Assembly (NCBI RefSeq): GCF_002796975.1
Contig: NZ_PEKV01000005.1
Coordinates: 69,501 to 133,500 of the forward strand
Reading direction: 5' to 3'
Length of the DNA stretch: 64,000 nucleotides
Source of the DNA: Ferrovibrio sp.
GTDB lineage: Bacteria > Pseudomonadota > Alphaproteobacteria > Ferrovibrionales > Ferrovibrionaceae
Under the pieces are notes generated by a model. The model did not search any database and had not been told where the DNA came from. It was given only the letters and a program-made list of their open reading frames with translations. The position numbers were made by a program, and so were the translations under genes. Within the stretch, counting starts at the first letter, position 1; every line of letters begins with the position of its first letter. Shown piece by piece: positions 24,442 through 33,588 of the stretch.

Positions 24442-25563
24442 TCATTTCGCGACGGCGAGGATGGTCGCCACGATCCGGTCCTGGGTCGCCTCGTCGAGGT
24501 AAGGATGCATTGGCAGGCTGATCACCTTCTGCGCCAGCTTCTCGGAAACCGGCAGCCCGTTTCCAACCACAGGATACTGCTTATAACCCTGCTGCAGGTG
24601 CAGGGGGATGGGGTAATAGATCGCGGTCGGGATTTTTTCGGTCGCGCAAGCCTTTGCGATCGCGTCGCGATTCTCGAGTAGCAGGGTATATTGCGCCCAG
24701 ACCGATGTGGCGCCCTGACGCAGTTGTGGCACACTGAAGGTCTGCCGCAGCAGATCGTTGTAGCGTTGCGCGATGCGCATGCGGGCCACGATCTCATCGG
24801 CGAAGATATCGAGTTTCTCCAGCAGAATCGCCGCTTGCAGCGTATCCAAGCGTGAATTCATACCCAGCCGAACGTTGTCGTATTTGTCCTGGCCCTTGCC
24901 GTGGAACCGTAGCGAGCGCAGCAGGTCCGCCTGTGCGTCGTCATCGGTAAATACCGCGCCGCCGTCGCCGTAGCAGCCCAGCGGCTTGGCCGGGAAAAAG
25001 CTGGTCGTTGTATATTTTCCGAAGGTGCCTGTTTTCCTGCCATGCAACTCCGCGCCGAATGACTGCGCGGCATCTGACAGGACGACCAGATCATGTTTCG
25101 AGGCGATGTCCAGCAGGGCGTCATAATCGGCCGGCTGGCCGAACAGATCGACCGGGATCACCATGCGCGGCTTCAGGCCCTTGGCCTTCGCGCCGGCGAT
25201 CGCCTGCTCAAGGCTGCTGGGGCTGATGCAGAAATCATCTTCGTTCACATCGACGAAATAGGGTGTGGCGCCGGTCCCGGGAATCACTTCGGCGGTCGCG
25301 ACGAAGGTGAATGCGGGCACGAAGACTGCGTCACCGGGACCGATCTTTTCCGCCATCAAAACCAGTTCCAGCGCATCGGTACCATTGGCGCAGGTAACGG
25401 TATGGCGCGCGCCGCAGAAGGCAGACAGCCGTTTTTCGAGCTCAGTGACTTCGGGGCCGAGAATGAAACCGCTGTGATCGACCACGCGGGCCATGGCCTG
25501 CTCGATGCGGGTGCCAAGCCGCCGGCGTTGCGCCTTGAGATCGATGAAATCGATGCGACTCAC
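24442..25563 (-). CDS. wbpE: DegT/DnrJ aminotransferase, WbpE/WlbC-like
   Basis: A 373-residue PLP enzyme of the sugar aminotransferase family. The N-terminal FIDLKAQ, then TCANGTDALELVLMA and the Schiff-base lysine motif SFFPAKPLGCYGDGGA are characteristic of WbpE/WlbC. That enzyme aminates position 3 of UDP-2-acetamido-2-deoxy-3-oxo-glucuronate. I chose the GTG at 25563, directly before the conserved core and ten bases after AGAGGG; a TTG 12 codons upstream is possible. It lies divergent to the WbpB-WbpD fusion 1.3 kb away, which supplies the other two steps. No WbpA dehydrogenase is in the window. Confidence 0.86.
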   Translation of the reverse strand: MSRIDFIDLKAQRRRLGTRIEQAMARVVDHSGFILGPEVTELEKRLSAFCGARHTVTCANGTDALELVLMAEKIGPGDAVFVPAFTFVATAEVIPGTGATPYFVDVNEDDFCISPSSLEQAIAGAKAKGLKPRMVIPVDLFGQPADYDALLDIASKHDLVVLSDAAQSFGAELHGRKTGTFGKYTTTSFFPAKPLGCYGDGGAVFTDDDAQADLLRSLRFHGKGQDKYDNVRLGMNSRLDTLQAAILLEKLDIFADEIVARMRIAQRYNDLLRQTFSVPQLRQGATSVWAQYTLLLENRDAIAKACATEKIPTAIYYPIPLHLQQGYKQYPVVGNGLPVSEKLAQKVISLPMHPYLDEATQDRIVATILAVAK

Positions 25564-25858
25564 GTCGGAGAACCCTCTGCTGCTTCTGGATGCCGGCAAA
25601 CCATGCGTCGAATGCAGGCGGCGCCACGCTCAAAACATCTAGTTACCTACCGGAGCTTGCGGTTTCGCACAATGTTTCCAGGTTTGATATCGTGGTCATG
25701 TGAAGCTTGGCGGACCGGTGTTTTCACAGCATTGCTCGGCGCTGGATCGGATCCTGCGTGCGCTGCGACGACCATCACTGGCGGCCTTGCCCGCCACGGC
25801 CCTCGGATGCTATCGGCTTGTTGTCGAGGCGGAGCAATATTCGAACAAAGAGGCAACC
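25564..25858. other. Divergent intergenic region (about 295 bases)
   Basis: Separates the leftward WbpE-type gene from the rightward methyltransferase gene and must contain promoters for both directions. On the minus strand TTGTGC followed after 17 bases by TAGGTA is a possible promoter, but it is weak. No terminator, tRNA or convincing small gene is visible. If the methyltransferase really starts at a GTG at 25700, the region is about half as long. Confidence 0.4.
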
Positions 25859-26629
25859 ATGGCATGGCAGGTAGAGCCGGCTGAAAATGACGGGCGACAC
25901 GCTGCGGGCTTCATGCATAAGGCCCTCGGCGATCTGGGCGGCATCGCTCCGGGAGATAGCCGGGTTCTGGATTTCGGCTGCGGCGGCGGAGAACTTGTCG
26001 AACGGTTGTGTGCCATGGGCTGGGACGTTTTCGGCTGCGATATGGGGGAGTACTGGCTGGAGAGCAAGGAACTGGCTGCCGGTCGCTGCGCCGTCATTCA
26101 GCCGACGCCATATCGCCTGCCATTCCCGGATCAGCATTTCGATATCGTCATCAGCACCTCAGTGCTGGAGCATGCACTCAATAAGGAAGAAGTCTTCCGC
26201 GAGATTTTCCGCGTGCTGCGGCCGGGTGGCAGCATGCTCCATCTGCTGCCGGGCAAATGGTACCTGCCGACCGAGCCGCATATCTTCGTGCCGCTGGTGA
26301 GCTGGCTCTGGCCCTACGTCCCGCAATGGTGGTTGTCCATGTGGGCAATCTTGGGGGTGCGGAACTCGTTCCAGGCCGGGCTGGACTGGCGCGAGACGGC
26401 GAATCGGAATCGCCGCTACATGGACCAGCGACTCAGCTACTGGACGCGCCGCAGTCTTCGCCGTACGGTTGAGCATATTTTTGGGAACTGCTCGTTTCCA
26501 GATAGGTATCTGGTCGACTGGGCGGATGGCGGCCTCGCCCGCTTAGCGAGGCGGCTGCCCTTCCGGGACGTAAGTGCTTGGATCAGTGGTAATTTCAGAA
26601 TGGGCCTGTTGTTTGCCCGCCGGCCCTGA
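25859..26629 (+). CDS. Class I SAM-dependent methyltransferase
   Basis: A 256-residue methyltransferase with VLDFGCGGGELVERL (about residues 35-49), the acidic VFGCDMGEYW, the segment FDIVISTSVLEHAL and RVLRPGGSMLHLLP. The C-terminal part carries Trp-rich hydrophobic stretches that may contact membrane or lipid. I chose the ATG at 25859 because AAAGAGG lies just upstream; a GTG at 25700 would add 53 residues without visible domain content. It is the first rightward gene of the glycan region. The substrate is unknown. Confidence 0.82.
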   Translation: MAWQVEPAENDGRHAAGFMHKALGDLGGIAPGDSRVLDFGCGGGELVERLCAMGWDVFGCDMGEYWLESKELAAGRCAVIQPTPYRLPFPDQHFDIVISTSVLEHALNKEEVFREIFRVLRPGGSMLHLLPGKWYLPTEPHIFVPLVSWLWPYVPQWWLSMWAILGVRNSFQAGLDWRETANRNRRYMDQRLSYWTRRSLRRTVEHIFGNCSFPDRYLVDWADGGLARLARRLPFRDVSAWISGNFRMGLLFARRP

Positions 26630-26893
26630 TCCAGTCCAGTCTCAGGTCTTCACATTGCCGTTCAGCTTGACCTTAAGCGCCCATTATCGCTACTGTTCAG
26701 GCCGTGAACGTGCAGTGGTCGGCGAGAGTTCCTCACTAGCGGATGCTGTCTGCCCTCCTTGGCGCGGCGGTCAATCCTTTCAGGCGCGGCAGTGTCTTTT
26801 CATGCCGGCCGACCCTCCCGGGTGCGGCCGGTCTGCTCTCCCGGCTGCGGTGTGGCCTCTGGTTGGGGACGGTCCCACCCGGAGTGCGGTAGC
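26630..26893 (+). promoter_or_regulatory. Intergenic region with candidate promoter
   Basis: A 264-base gap upstream of the WbpB-WbpD fusion. It contains TTGACC (26667-26672) and, after 18 bases, TACTGT (26691-26696), a plausible sigma-70-type promoter about 200 bases ahead of the gene. The rest shows only short GC-rich repeats and no gene. The assignment is by pattern alone. Confidence 0.35.
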
Positions 26894-28486
26894 ATGATGA
26901 ATCATCCAGCGGAAAAGATGTCACAAAACGCAATGCGATTGGCCGTAGTTGGCTGCGGCTACTGGGGCAAGAATCTGGTCCGCAATTTCGCTGCTCTGGG
27001 CGTGCTTGCTGGCGTGTGCGATGCCAATGCCGAACAGGCGGCGGCCATGGCCGCCCAGTTCAACGCCATGACAATGGATTTCGACACGCTGCTCGGCAAT
27101 GCGGAAATCCAGGCGGTCGTCATTGCCGCGCCGGCGGCGATGCATTATCGGCTGGCGCGCCAGGCACTGACGGCCGGCAAGCATGTTTTTGTCGAGAAGC
27201 CGCTCGCGCTGAATGTCGATGAAGCGATGGAACTTTGCCGCCTGGCCGAAAACCACCGACTCATCCTGATGGTCGGGCACCTGCTGCACTATCATCCGGC
27301 GTTCCTGCGTCTGAAGCAGCTTGTTGCCGATGGTGGCATCGGGCGACTGCAGTATCTCTACTCCAATCGCCTCAATCTCGGGAAAGTGCGCCGGGAGGAG
27401 AATGCGCTTTGGAGTTTTGCGCCGCATGATATTTCGATGATTCTGGCGTTAGTCGGTAGCGAGCCGGATGACGTGACAGCAGTTGGCGGCGCGTATCTGA
27501 ACCGGCAGGTTGCCGATGTGACGACCAGTCATCTCAGCTTCCCCGGCGGCGAGCGTGCGCATGTCTTCGTGTCTTGGCTGCATCCGTTCAAGGAGCAGAA
27601 GCTGGTCGTAGTCGGCGAGCGTGGCATGGCTGTGTTCGACGATGGCGAGCCCTGGGATCGCAAGCTGTTGCTCTATCCGCACGAGATACAGTGGAAAGAC
27701 GGTGTTCCGGTGCCGAACAAGGCCACGGGGCAGCCGATTCCGCTGGATGAGAGTGAACCCCTGAAGCTGGAATGCCAGCATTTCATCGATTGCATTTGCA
27801 CATCTTCGCCACCGCGCACCGATGGCTGGGAAGGGGTGCGGGTGCTGAAGGTGTTGCAACGCGCACAAATGGCCATGGACAAACCAGTCAGGACGACCAA
27901 CCAGCCCGTTTTCCCCGGCGCCACCGTCCACGAGAGCGCCTATGTCGACCAGCCGACTACCATCGGCGATGGCACGAAGATCTGGCATTTCAGCCACATT
28001 CTTGGCCACACGGATATCGGCCGCAACTGCGTGATCGGCCAGAATGTGACGATCGGCCCGCACGTGGTGGTCGGCAACAACTGCAAGATCCAGAACAATG
28101 TCTCGATTTACAAGGGCGTCCGGCTGGAGGATGGCGTGTTCTGCGGGCCTTCCTGCGTATTCACTAACGTGAACAATCCCCGTGCCGAGATCGAGCGCAA
28201 GGATGAATTCCGACAGACCCTAGTGAAGCGTGGGGCTACCATAGGCGCCAACGCCACAGTCGTTTGTGGGCACACGCTCGGCGAATACTGCTTCATCGCT
28301 GCCGGTGCCGTCGTCACTTCCGATGTTCCGCCTCATGCGCTGATGGCCGGCGTGCCGGCGCGGCAGATCGGCTGGATGTCCCATGATGGTGAGAAGCTCG
28401 GTCCAGACATGACCTGCCCCCGCAGCGGCCGGTGCTACAGGGAAGCGGCGGGACGCCTAGAAGAAGTTGCAGCGCAGGCGAGCTGA
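26894..28486 (+). CDS. WbpB-WbpD fusion: Gfo/Idh/MocA dehydrogenase and N-acetyltransferase
   Basis: A 530-residue two-domain protein. Residues about 8-330 form a Gfo/Idh/MocA oxidoreductase ([17 protein letters not shown] for NAD binding, and the [10 protein letters not shown] motif). Residues about 340-530 form a left-handed beta-helix acetyltransferase with hexapeptide repeats ([37 protein letters not shown]). These correspond to WbpB (3-oxidation of UDP-GlcNAcA) and WbpD (3-N-acetylation), the steps before and after WbpE. Separate genes are the classic arrangement; fusion would couple the steps. The ATG at 26894 has GGAG ten bases upstream. An ATG one codon on is equivalent. Confidence 0.9.
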   Translation: MMNHPAEKMSQNAMRLAVVGCGYWGKNLVRNFAALGVLAGVCDANAEQAAAMAAQFNAMTMDFDTLLGNAEIQAVVIAAPAAMHYRLARQALTAGKHVFVEKPLALNVDEAMELCRLAENHRLILMVGHLLHYHPAFLRLKQLVADGGIGRLQYLYSNRLNLGKVRREENALWSFAPHDISMILALVGSEPDDVTAVGGAYLNRQVADVTTSHLSFPGGERAHVFVSWLHPFKEQKLVVVGERGMAVFDDGEPWDRKLLLYPHEIQWKDGVPVPNKATGQPIPLDESEPLKLECQHFIDCICTSSPPRTDGWEGVRVLKVLQRAQMAMDKPVRTTNQPVFPGATVHESAYVDQPTTIGDGTKIWHFSHILGHTDIGRNCVIGQNVTIGPHVVVGNNCKIQNNVSIYKGVRLEDGVFCGPSCVFTNVNNPRAEIERKDEFRQTLVKRGATIGANATVVCGHTLGEYCFIAAGAVVTSDVPPHALMAGVPARQIGWMSHDGEKLGPDMTCPRSGRCYREAAGRLEEVAAQAS

Positions 28487-28545
28487 TAGCCGATCTTTTC
28501 GCCCGAGCATCGAAAACAATCCATCCTGGAAAAGAAGACTTAAAA

Positions 28546-29583
28546 GTGACAAAGAATCTTAGCTTCGCCGCAGATGCGGATTGGCACCAGCTTGATGGGA
28601 GCTCCATTGTCATTACCGGCGGGACGGGGTCGTTCGGCCGCCGCTTCGTGCGCAAATTGCTGGAAAAGGCCTCTCCGCGCCGTGTCGCCATCCTGTCGCG
28701 GGATGAGCTTAAGCAATATGAAATGGCCCAGGATTTTTCGACGCACCAGAAGTTCGACATCCTGCGCTTCCTGATCGGGGATGTACGCGACGCCGACCGG
28801 TTGGAGATGGCGTTTCGCGATGTCGATCATGTCATCCACGCGGCGGCACTCAAGCATGTGCCGATTGCCGAATACAATCCGTTCGAATGCGTTCACACCA
28901 ATGTACTGGGCGCCGAAAATATCGTGCGGGCGGCGATCCGTAACGAAGTGAAGACCGTCGTTGCGCTGTCCACCGACAAAGCCGCTAACCCGATCAACCT
29001 GTACGGCGCATCGAAGCTTGCCTCTGACAAGATCTTCGTTGCCGGCAACAGCATGAGTGGCTCGGCACGGACACGGTTCAGCGTGGTCCGCTACGGCAAT
29101 GTCATAGGCTCCCGCGGCAGCGTTGTTCCGCTCTTCAGGAGGCTGCTGGAACAGGGTGTCGAAGCGCTGCCGATTACAGATGCGCGCATGACGCGTTTCT
29201 GGATCACGTTGGGTCAGGGCGTCGATTTTGTGGCTTCAAGCCTTGCCCATATGCGCGGGGGTGAAATTTTCGTCCCCAAAATCCCCAGCATGAAGATCGT
29301 TGATCTGGCCGAGGTAATGGCGCCGGGCCGCCCGCAGAAGATTGTTGGCATCCGTCCGGGCGAGAAGCTGCATGAAGTCATGATCACTGAGGATGATTCG
29401 CGCAATACGGTGGAGTTGAAGGATCGTTATGTGCTTCAGCCGGCTTTTCCGAACTGGGGCACCTGGCGGGATTACACTGAGACCGGAGCGGAAAGGGTGG
29501 CGGATGGTTTCCGCTATGCAAGCGACAACAATACGCAATGGCTGGATCCTGCCGACCTCAGTCGGTGGCTGGACGCGGACTAA
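28546..29583 (+). CDS. pseB: PseB-like UDP-GlcNAc 4,6-dehydratase (inverting)
   Basis: A 345-residue extended SDR enzyme with IVITGGTGSFGRRFV for NAD binding, LSRDELKQYEM typical of PseB/FlaA1, and the catalytic motif STDKAANPINLYGASK, where the usual SDR Ser is part of the STDK signature. The family converts UDP-GlcNAc to the 4-keto-6-deoxy-altro sugar, first step of pseudaminic acid synthesis. The start is a GTG at 28546; longer readings run back into the fusion gene. About 20 residues precede the Rossmann fold. Followed by pseC, confirming the pathway. Confidence 0.92.
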   Translation: MTKNLSFAADADWHQLDGSSIVITGGTGSFGRRFVRKLLEKASPRRVAILSRDELKQYEMAQDFSTHQKFDILRFLIGDVRDADRLEMAFRDVDHVIHAAALKHVPIAEYNPFECVHTNVLGAENIVRAAIRNEVKTVVALSTDKAANPINLYGASKLASDKIFVAGNSMSGSARTRFSVVRYGNVIGSRGSVVPLFRRLLEQGVEALPITDARMTRFWITLGQGVDFVASSLAHMRGGEIFVPKIPSMKIVDLAEVMAPGRPQKIVGIRPGEKLHEVMITEDDSRNTVELKDRYVLQPAFPNWGTWRDYTETGAERVADGFRYASDNNTQWLDPADLSRWLDAD

Positions 29584-29613
29584 TCGGATCGTTGCGGCTG
29601 TTGCGGTGACGGC

Positions 29614-30822
29614 ATGACGGCGCCCGGAAGCTTTCTTCCCTATGGCCACCAGAGTATCGACGATGATGACGTCGCTGCGGTGGTTGCGGCTTTGCGGGGC
29701 GAATTCCTTACCGGTGGCCCCACGGTGGTGTCATTCGAGCAGGCCTTGTGCGCCGCCACCGGAGCCCGGCATGCCGTCGTCTGCTCTAGCGGTACGGCTG
29801 GCCTGCATCTGGCGGCGCTGGCGCTCGGTCTTGGCGAGGGCGATGTTGTCATTGTTCCCAGCCTAACCTTCCTCGCGACCGCCAATGCGGCCCGATACGT
29901 GGGGGCAGAGGTCGTGTTCTCGGATGTCGATCCCGAAACGGGCCTAATGCGGGTGCAGGATCTCGATGATGCCCTGGTGCAGGCGGCTTCCGGCGGCCGG
30001 CGAGTGAAGGCTGTTTTCCCGGTGCACCTGAACGGTCAGCCGGCAGACCCGGCCGGCATTCACGACCTTGCCCGGCGGCATGGCCTGAGCATTGTCGAAG
30101 ATGCCAGCCACGCTTTGGGCACGCGTTATGGCAACGGGGCCCATTCAGTCGGCGCCTGCAGCCATGCCGATGCCACGGTGTTTTCATTCCATCCGGTGAA
30201 GACGGCGACCATGGCAGAAGGCGGCGCGGTGACCGTTTCCGCCCCGGTGCTGAAAGAGCGGCTCGCACGATTCCGCAATCATGGAATGATCCGCGAGCCG
30301 GAAGCCTTCACCGAACTGGAGCAGGCTTTGGATGCCAGCGGGCAGGCCCATCCCTGGTATTATGAAATGCCCGAGATCGGCTTCAACTACCGCGCCACCG
30401 ATCTACAATGCGCCCTTGGTCTGCGGCAGATGGCAAAGCTCGATGGCTTCCTAGCCCGCCGCCGGGCGCTTGTGGCGCGCTATGATGTACTGCTGGCGGA
30501 TATGGCGCCGCTGCTGCGCCCCGTCGGCCGCGTCGCTGGCGCGGAGGCGGGCTGGCATCTGTATGTCGTGCATATCCGCTTCGACCAGCTGGGCCGTGAT
30601 CGGGCGACGGTCATGAAGCAGCTGCGCGCCGAGGGGATCGGCACCCAGGTTCACTATCTGCCGGTGCATCGCCAGCCCTATTATCGCAAACGCTATGGCC
30701 GGATTTCCCTGCCGGGTGCCGATGCCTATTACGACCAGGCCCTGAGCCTGCCGCTGTATCCAGACATGACCGAGGCCGACCAGGATCGCGTGGTCTCCGC
30801 ATTGAGCAGGCTTGTCTCCTGA
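29614..30822 (+). CDS. pseC: PseC-like UDP-4-keto-6-deoxy sugar aminotransferase
   Basis: A 402-residue DegT/DnrJ PLP enzyme. The opening FLPYGHQSIDDDDVAAVV and RGEFLTGGP are diagnostic of PseC. Other landmarks are AVVCSSGTAGLHLAALAL, the aspartate segment IVEDASHALG and the Schiff-base lysine in FSFHPVKTATMAEGGA. It forms UDP-4-amino-4,6-dideoxy-AltNAc. It follows pseB by 30 bases and its stop overlaps the next start (TGATG). Confidence 0.92.
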   Translation: MTAPGSFLPYGHQSIDDDDVAAVVAALRGEFLTGGPTVVSFEQALCAATGARHAVVCSSGTAGLHLAALALGLGEGDVVIVPSLTFLATANAARYVGAEVVFSDVDPETGLMRVQDLDDALVQAASGGRRVKAVFPVHLNGQPADPAGIHDLARRHGLSIVEDASHALGTRYGNGAHSVGACSHADATVFSFHPVKTATMAEGGAVTVSAPVLKERLARFRNHGMIREPEAFTELEQALDASGQAHPWYYEMPEIGFNYRATDLQCALGLRQMAKLDGFLARRRALVARYDVLLADMAPLLRPVGRVAGAEAGWHLYVVHIRFDQLGRDRATVMKQLRAEGIGTQVHYLPVHRQPYYRKRYGRISLPGADAYYDQALSLPLYPDMTEADQDRVVSALSRLVS

Positions 30823-31631
30823 TGGTTGACCTGTCGGCCGCTTACGAGGGTGTGGAAGGCGTGGCGAATTTCCCGACCGAGGAAGCGCTGCGGAACTATC
30901 GGGCCATGGCGCTGGAGCGATCGGTACAGCAGGCCGATTTCATCGGCCGCCGCTTTTCCGGGGCAGGCAGTGTTGCGGAAGCCTGCTGCGGCAATGGCCG
31001 GTTGCTGATTGCCCTGGCCGATCGCATGCAGCGGCTGCAGGGATTCGATCTGGCAGCCAGCCGCATCGATTTTGCCAGGCAGTGGGTTGAGGCCGCCGGC
31101 TGCAAGAATGTCGATGTTTGGCGTGACGATATGCTGGAACCCTCGCGCCGTCCGGCTCCGGCCGATCTGGGCATCTGTATCACCGGGGCCTTTGCCTATT
31201 TCGGAGCGCTGTCCGGCGAGCATGAGCGCAGGGCTGTCGCAAGTTTGGGCGCGATGGTCCGGCCCGGCGGCGGATTGCTGCTCGAACTCTACCAGCATCC
31301 GGCGACCATTGCACATTGCCTGGCGGAACCTGACGGCCGCTGGCAGCGTTGGAGCGAGCTCGCAGCAGAAGACCCGTTCCGCTTCTCGTTGTCTGCCTTC
31401 GCTTACGACCGGCAGCGCGGTGTCCTGCGCCATGAAAAGAAGTTTATCGCCCGCAATGGCAGTGTCGATGAAGGCCGCGTTGAGGCATTACGGATTTACT
31501 CGCCTGAAACACTCGACGGACTGCTGGCGCCATGGTTCGACCAGCCGGAGTGGTATGGCGACTGGGCTGGCAATGCGTTTGCGCCTGACAGCAAGCACAT
31601 GATCGTCAGCTTCAGGCGTCGGGCGGACTGA
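30822..31631 (+). CDS. SAM-dependent methyltransferase
   Basis: A 269-residue protein with a methyltransferase fold: SVAEACCGNGRLLIALADR stands in the place of the SAM-binding loop, followed by LQGFDLAASRIDFA, and a later block VRPGGGLLLELYQ. The loop has CCGNG rather than the common GxGxG. The start overlaps the pseC stop and the stop overlaps the next start by one base. The gene lies inside the nonulosonate operon; the substrate cannot be read from sequence. Confidence 0.8.
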   Translation: MVDLSAAYEGVEGVANFPTEEALRNYRAMALERSVQQADFIGRRFSGAGSVAEACCGNGRLLIALADRMQRLQGFDLAASRIDFARQWVEAAGCKNVDVWRDDMLEPSRRPAPADLGICITGAFAYFGALSGEHERRAVASLGAMVRPGGGLLLELYQHPATIAHCLAEPDGRWQRWSELAAEDPFRFSLSAFAYDRQRGVLRHEKKFIARNGSVDEGRVEALRIYSPETLDGLLAPWFDQPEWYGDWAGNAFAPDSKHMIVSFRRRAD

Positions 31632-32602
31632 TGGACGTCACGGTCGGAATTGTCGGGCTTGGCTCGATCGGCATCCGGCATGCGCGGAACTTCCTGTCGG
31701 CCGGCGCGCAGGTGATGGGCTGGGATCCGCGGCCGGAAAGTCGCCTCGCCCTTGCCGCGCTGGGCGGTGAGGTGGTCGATGCGCGCTCTGTGGTTTTCGA
31801 CCGGGCCGATGCCATCGTGGTGGCATCGCCCAGCCGCTTTCATCATGCTGATCTGATCGAAGCGATCCGGCGCGGCCTGCATGTCTTTGTCGAGAAACCT
31901 CTGGCCCATACCGAGACTGACCTGGCTGCGGTCTTCACCGTGGCCGATCAGAGCGGTACCATTGTCTTTGCCGCGCTCAACATGCGGTATCATCCGGCGG
32001 TCTCCGCTGCCCGTGCGCTGTTCGACAGGCTGGGTGAGCCACTATGGGCCCGCGGCATCTGCGCCTCGTATCTGCCGGAATGGCGGCCGGGCAGTGATTA
32101 CCTCAGCAATTACGCGGCGGATGCATCGACCGGCGGCGTCATCTTCGACCTGACCCATGAGTTTGACCTGCTGAACCACCTGCTCGGTCCTGCCGAGGTG
32201 GTTGCAGCGGCGGCGCAGAACAGCGGCCTGCTTGGCATCGAAAGCGAAGACTGCGCCGATGTCATTCTTCGCCATGGCAGGCGGATTCAGTCCAGCCTGC
32301 ACCTCGATTACATCACGCGCCCACGGCTGCGTGTGACGGAAGTCGGGTTTACCGAAGGCTTGCTGCGGATCGACATCCGCAACCGGCGTCTCGATGCCTG
32401 GGCTGCGGATGGCAGCGTGATGGCGAAGCAGATGTTTGGTGGCAGTGTCGATGACGATTATCGCGGGGAAGCGGCGAATTTTCTTGCTTGCCTGCGTGGC
32501 GAGCAGCGCCCTGCCTGCGATGGCTGGGAGGCACTGGGCGTCCTGCGCCAGGTTCTGGCAGCACGCCGGATGTGTGGCCTGAAAGAGGAGGCGTGCCTGT
32601 GA
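31631..32602 (+). CDS. Gfo/Idh/MocA family oxidoreductase
   Basis: A 323-residue NAD(P)-dependent sugar oxidoreductase with VGIVGLGSIGIRHARNF and the active-site segment [12 protein letters not shown]. The C-terminal domain contains FDLTHEFDLLNHLLGP, typical of the family. It is distinct from the WbpB-like domain at 26.9 kb. It is immediately coupled (GTGA overlap) to a divergent NeuB-like gene, then an SpsF-like gene and a class III aminotransferase, and probably oxidises a sugar that feeds these enzymes. That is inference. Confidence 0.85.
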   Translation: MDVTVGIVGLGSIGIRHARNFLSAGAQVMGWDPRPESRLALAALGGEVVDARSVVFDRADAIVVASPSRFHHADLIEAIRRGLHVFVEKPLAHTETDLAAVFTVADQSGTIVFAALNMRYHPAVSAARALFDRLGEPLWARGICASYLPEWRPGSDYLSNYAADASTGGVIFDLTHEFDLLNHLLGPAEVVAAAAQNSGLLGIESEDCADVILRHGRRIQSSLHLDYITRPRLRVTEVGFTEGLLRIDIRNRRLDAWAADGSVMAKQMFGGSVDDDYRGEAANFLACLRGEQRPACDGWEALGVLRQVLAARRMCGLKEEACL

Positions 32603-33588
32603 GTCGCATCATTGCAGAAGTTGCCCAGGGGTATGAGGGCCGCCTCGACCTGTGCCGCCTATATATCAAGGCCGCGGCGAAGGCTCGTGCCAATGCCGTG
32701 AAGTTCCAGATTGTGTATGCGGACGACATCGCGCAGCCCGACTACCAGTATTATGATTGGTACCGGCAACTCGAGATGCCGGTCGAGGCATGGCAGGAGG
32801 TGCGCCGGTTGGCCAGTGTGGCCGGGATACCGCTGTTCACCGATGTATCCGGCGACCGTGCATTGGCTATGGCCCGCACGATCAGGCCGGACGGCCTGAA
32901 ATTTCATTCGTCGAATTTCTTCAATCGCCGCTTGATGCGGCAGGCCTTCGACATCGTGCCGCATGTGTTCATTTCGATTGGCGGCATAGAGGAAGATGAG
33001 ATCGGCGGCCTGCTTGCCGATATCCGGCAATGGCAGGCCGGGGAGCGCATCACCCTACTTTACGGCTTCCAGTCGGAGCCGACGCCGGTTGAGCTCAGTG
33101 GGCTGGCCAGGTTGCCGGTTCTGAAGCAGCGTTTCGGTGTGCCTGTCGGTTTCCTGGATCATGTCGATGGTGCATCCCCAGATCGCATGGCCGTCAGCAC
33201 CATGGCGGTCGCACTGGGAGCCGACTGGATAGAGAAGCATCTGACAATCAGTCGCCATCTAGAAATCGAAGACTACGTCTCGGCGCTGGAGCCGGACGAA
33301 TTCACCGACTATGTCGGGCAGATGCGACGCCTCCAGCAGGCTCTGGGCTCCACCGCACTTCAATTGACCGATGGCGAGCGGGCATACCGGCACAAGGCGA
33401 TCAAGAAAGTCCTTGCGCTGCGCGATCTGGCAGCAGGCCATGTCCTCGGTGAAGGGGATATCGAACTGAAGCGGACCGAAAATGTGCCGCCAGGCCAAGG
33501 TCTGAACGATCCCGCGCTGGCGATTGGGCGCCATCTGGGCCGAGCCGTTGCGGCGGGCAGCGCGATCCTGAAGGCGGATATCCGATGA
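32599..33588 (+). CDS. Divergent NeuB/SpsE-family synthase
   Basis: A 329-residue protein with the NeuB TIM-barrel pattern (AAAKARANAVKFQIVYADDI near residues 26-45) and a C-terminal SAF-like domain (AGHVLGEGDIELKRTENVPPG). The usual AEIGxNHxG motif is replaced by AEVAQGYEG, so the conserved Asn-His is absent. The two metal-binding histidines typical of the family appear kept (FLDHVDG and IEKHLT). The family condenses phosphoenolpyruvate with an amino sugar to make a nonulosonic acid. The changed N-terminal motif suggests a different substrate. It starts at a GTG overlapping the previous stop. Confidence 0.8.
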   Translation: MSRIIAEVAQGYEGRLDLCRLYIKAAAKARANAVKFQIVYADDIAQPDYQYYDWYRQLEMPVEAWQEVRRLASVAGIPLFTDVSGDRALAMARTIRPDGLKFHSSNFFNRRLMRQAFDIVPHVFISIGGIEEDEIGGLLADIRQWQAGERITLLYGFQSEPTPVELSGLARLPVLKQRFGVPVGFLDHVDGASPDRMAVSTMAVALGADWIEKHLTISRHLEIEDYVSALEPDEFTDYVGQMRRLQQALGSTALQLTDGERAYRHKAIKKVLALRDLAAGHVLGEGDIELKRTENVPPGQGLNDPALAIGRHLGRAVAAGSAILKADIR

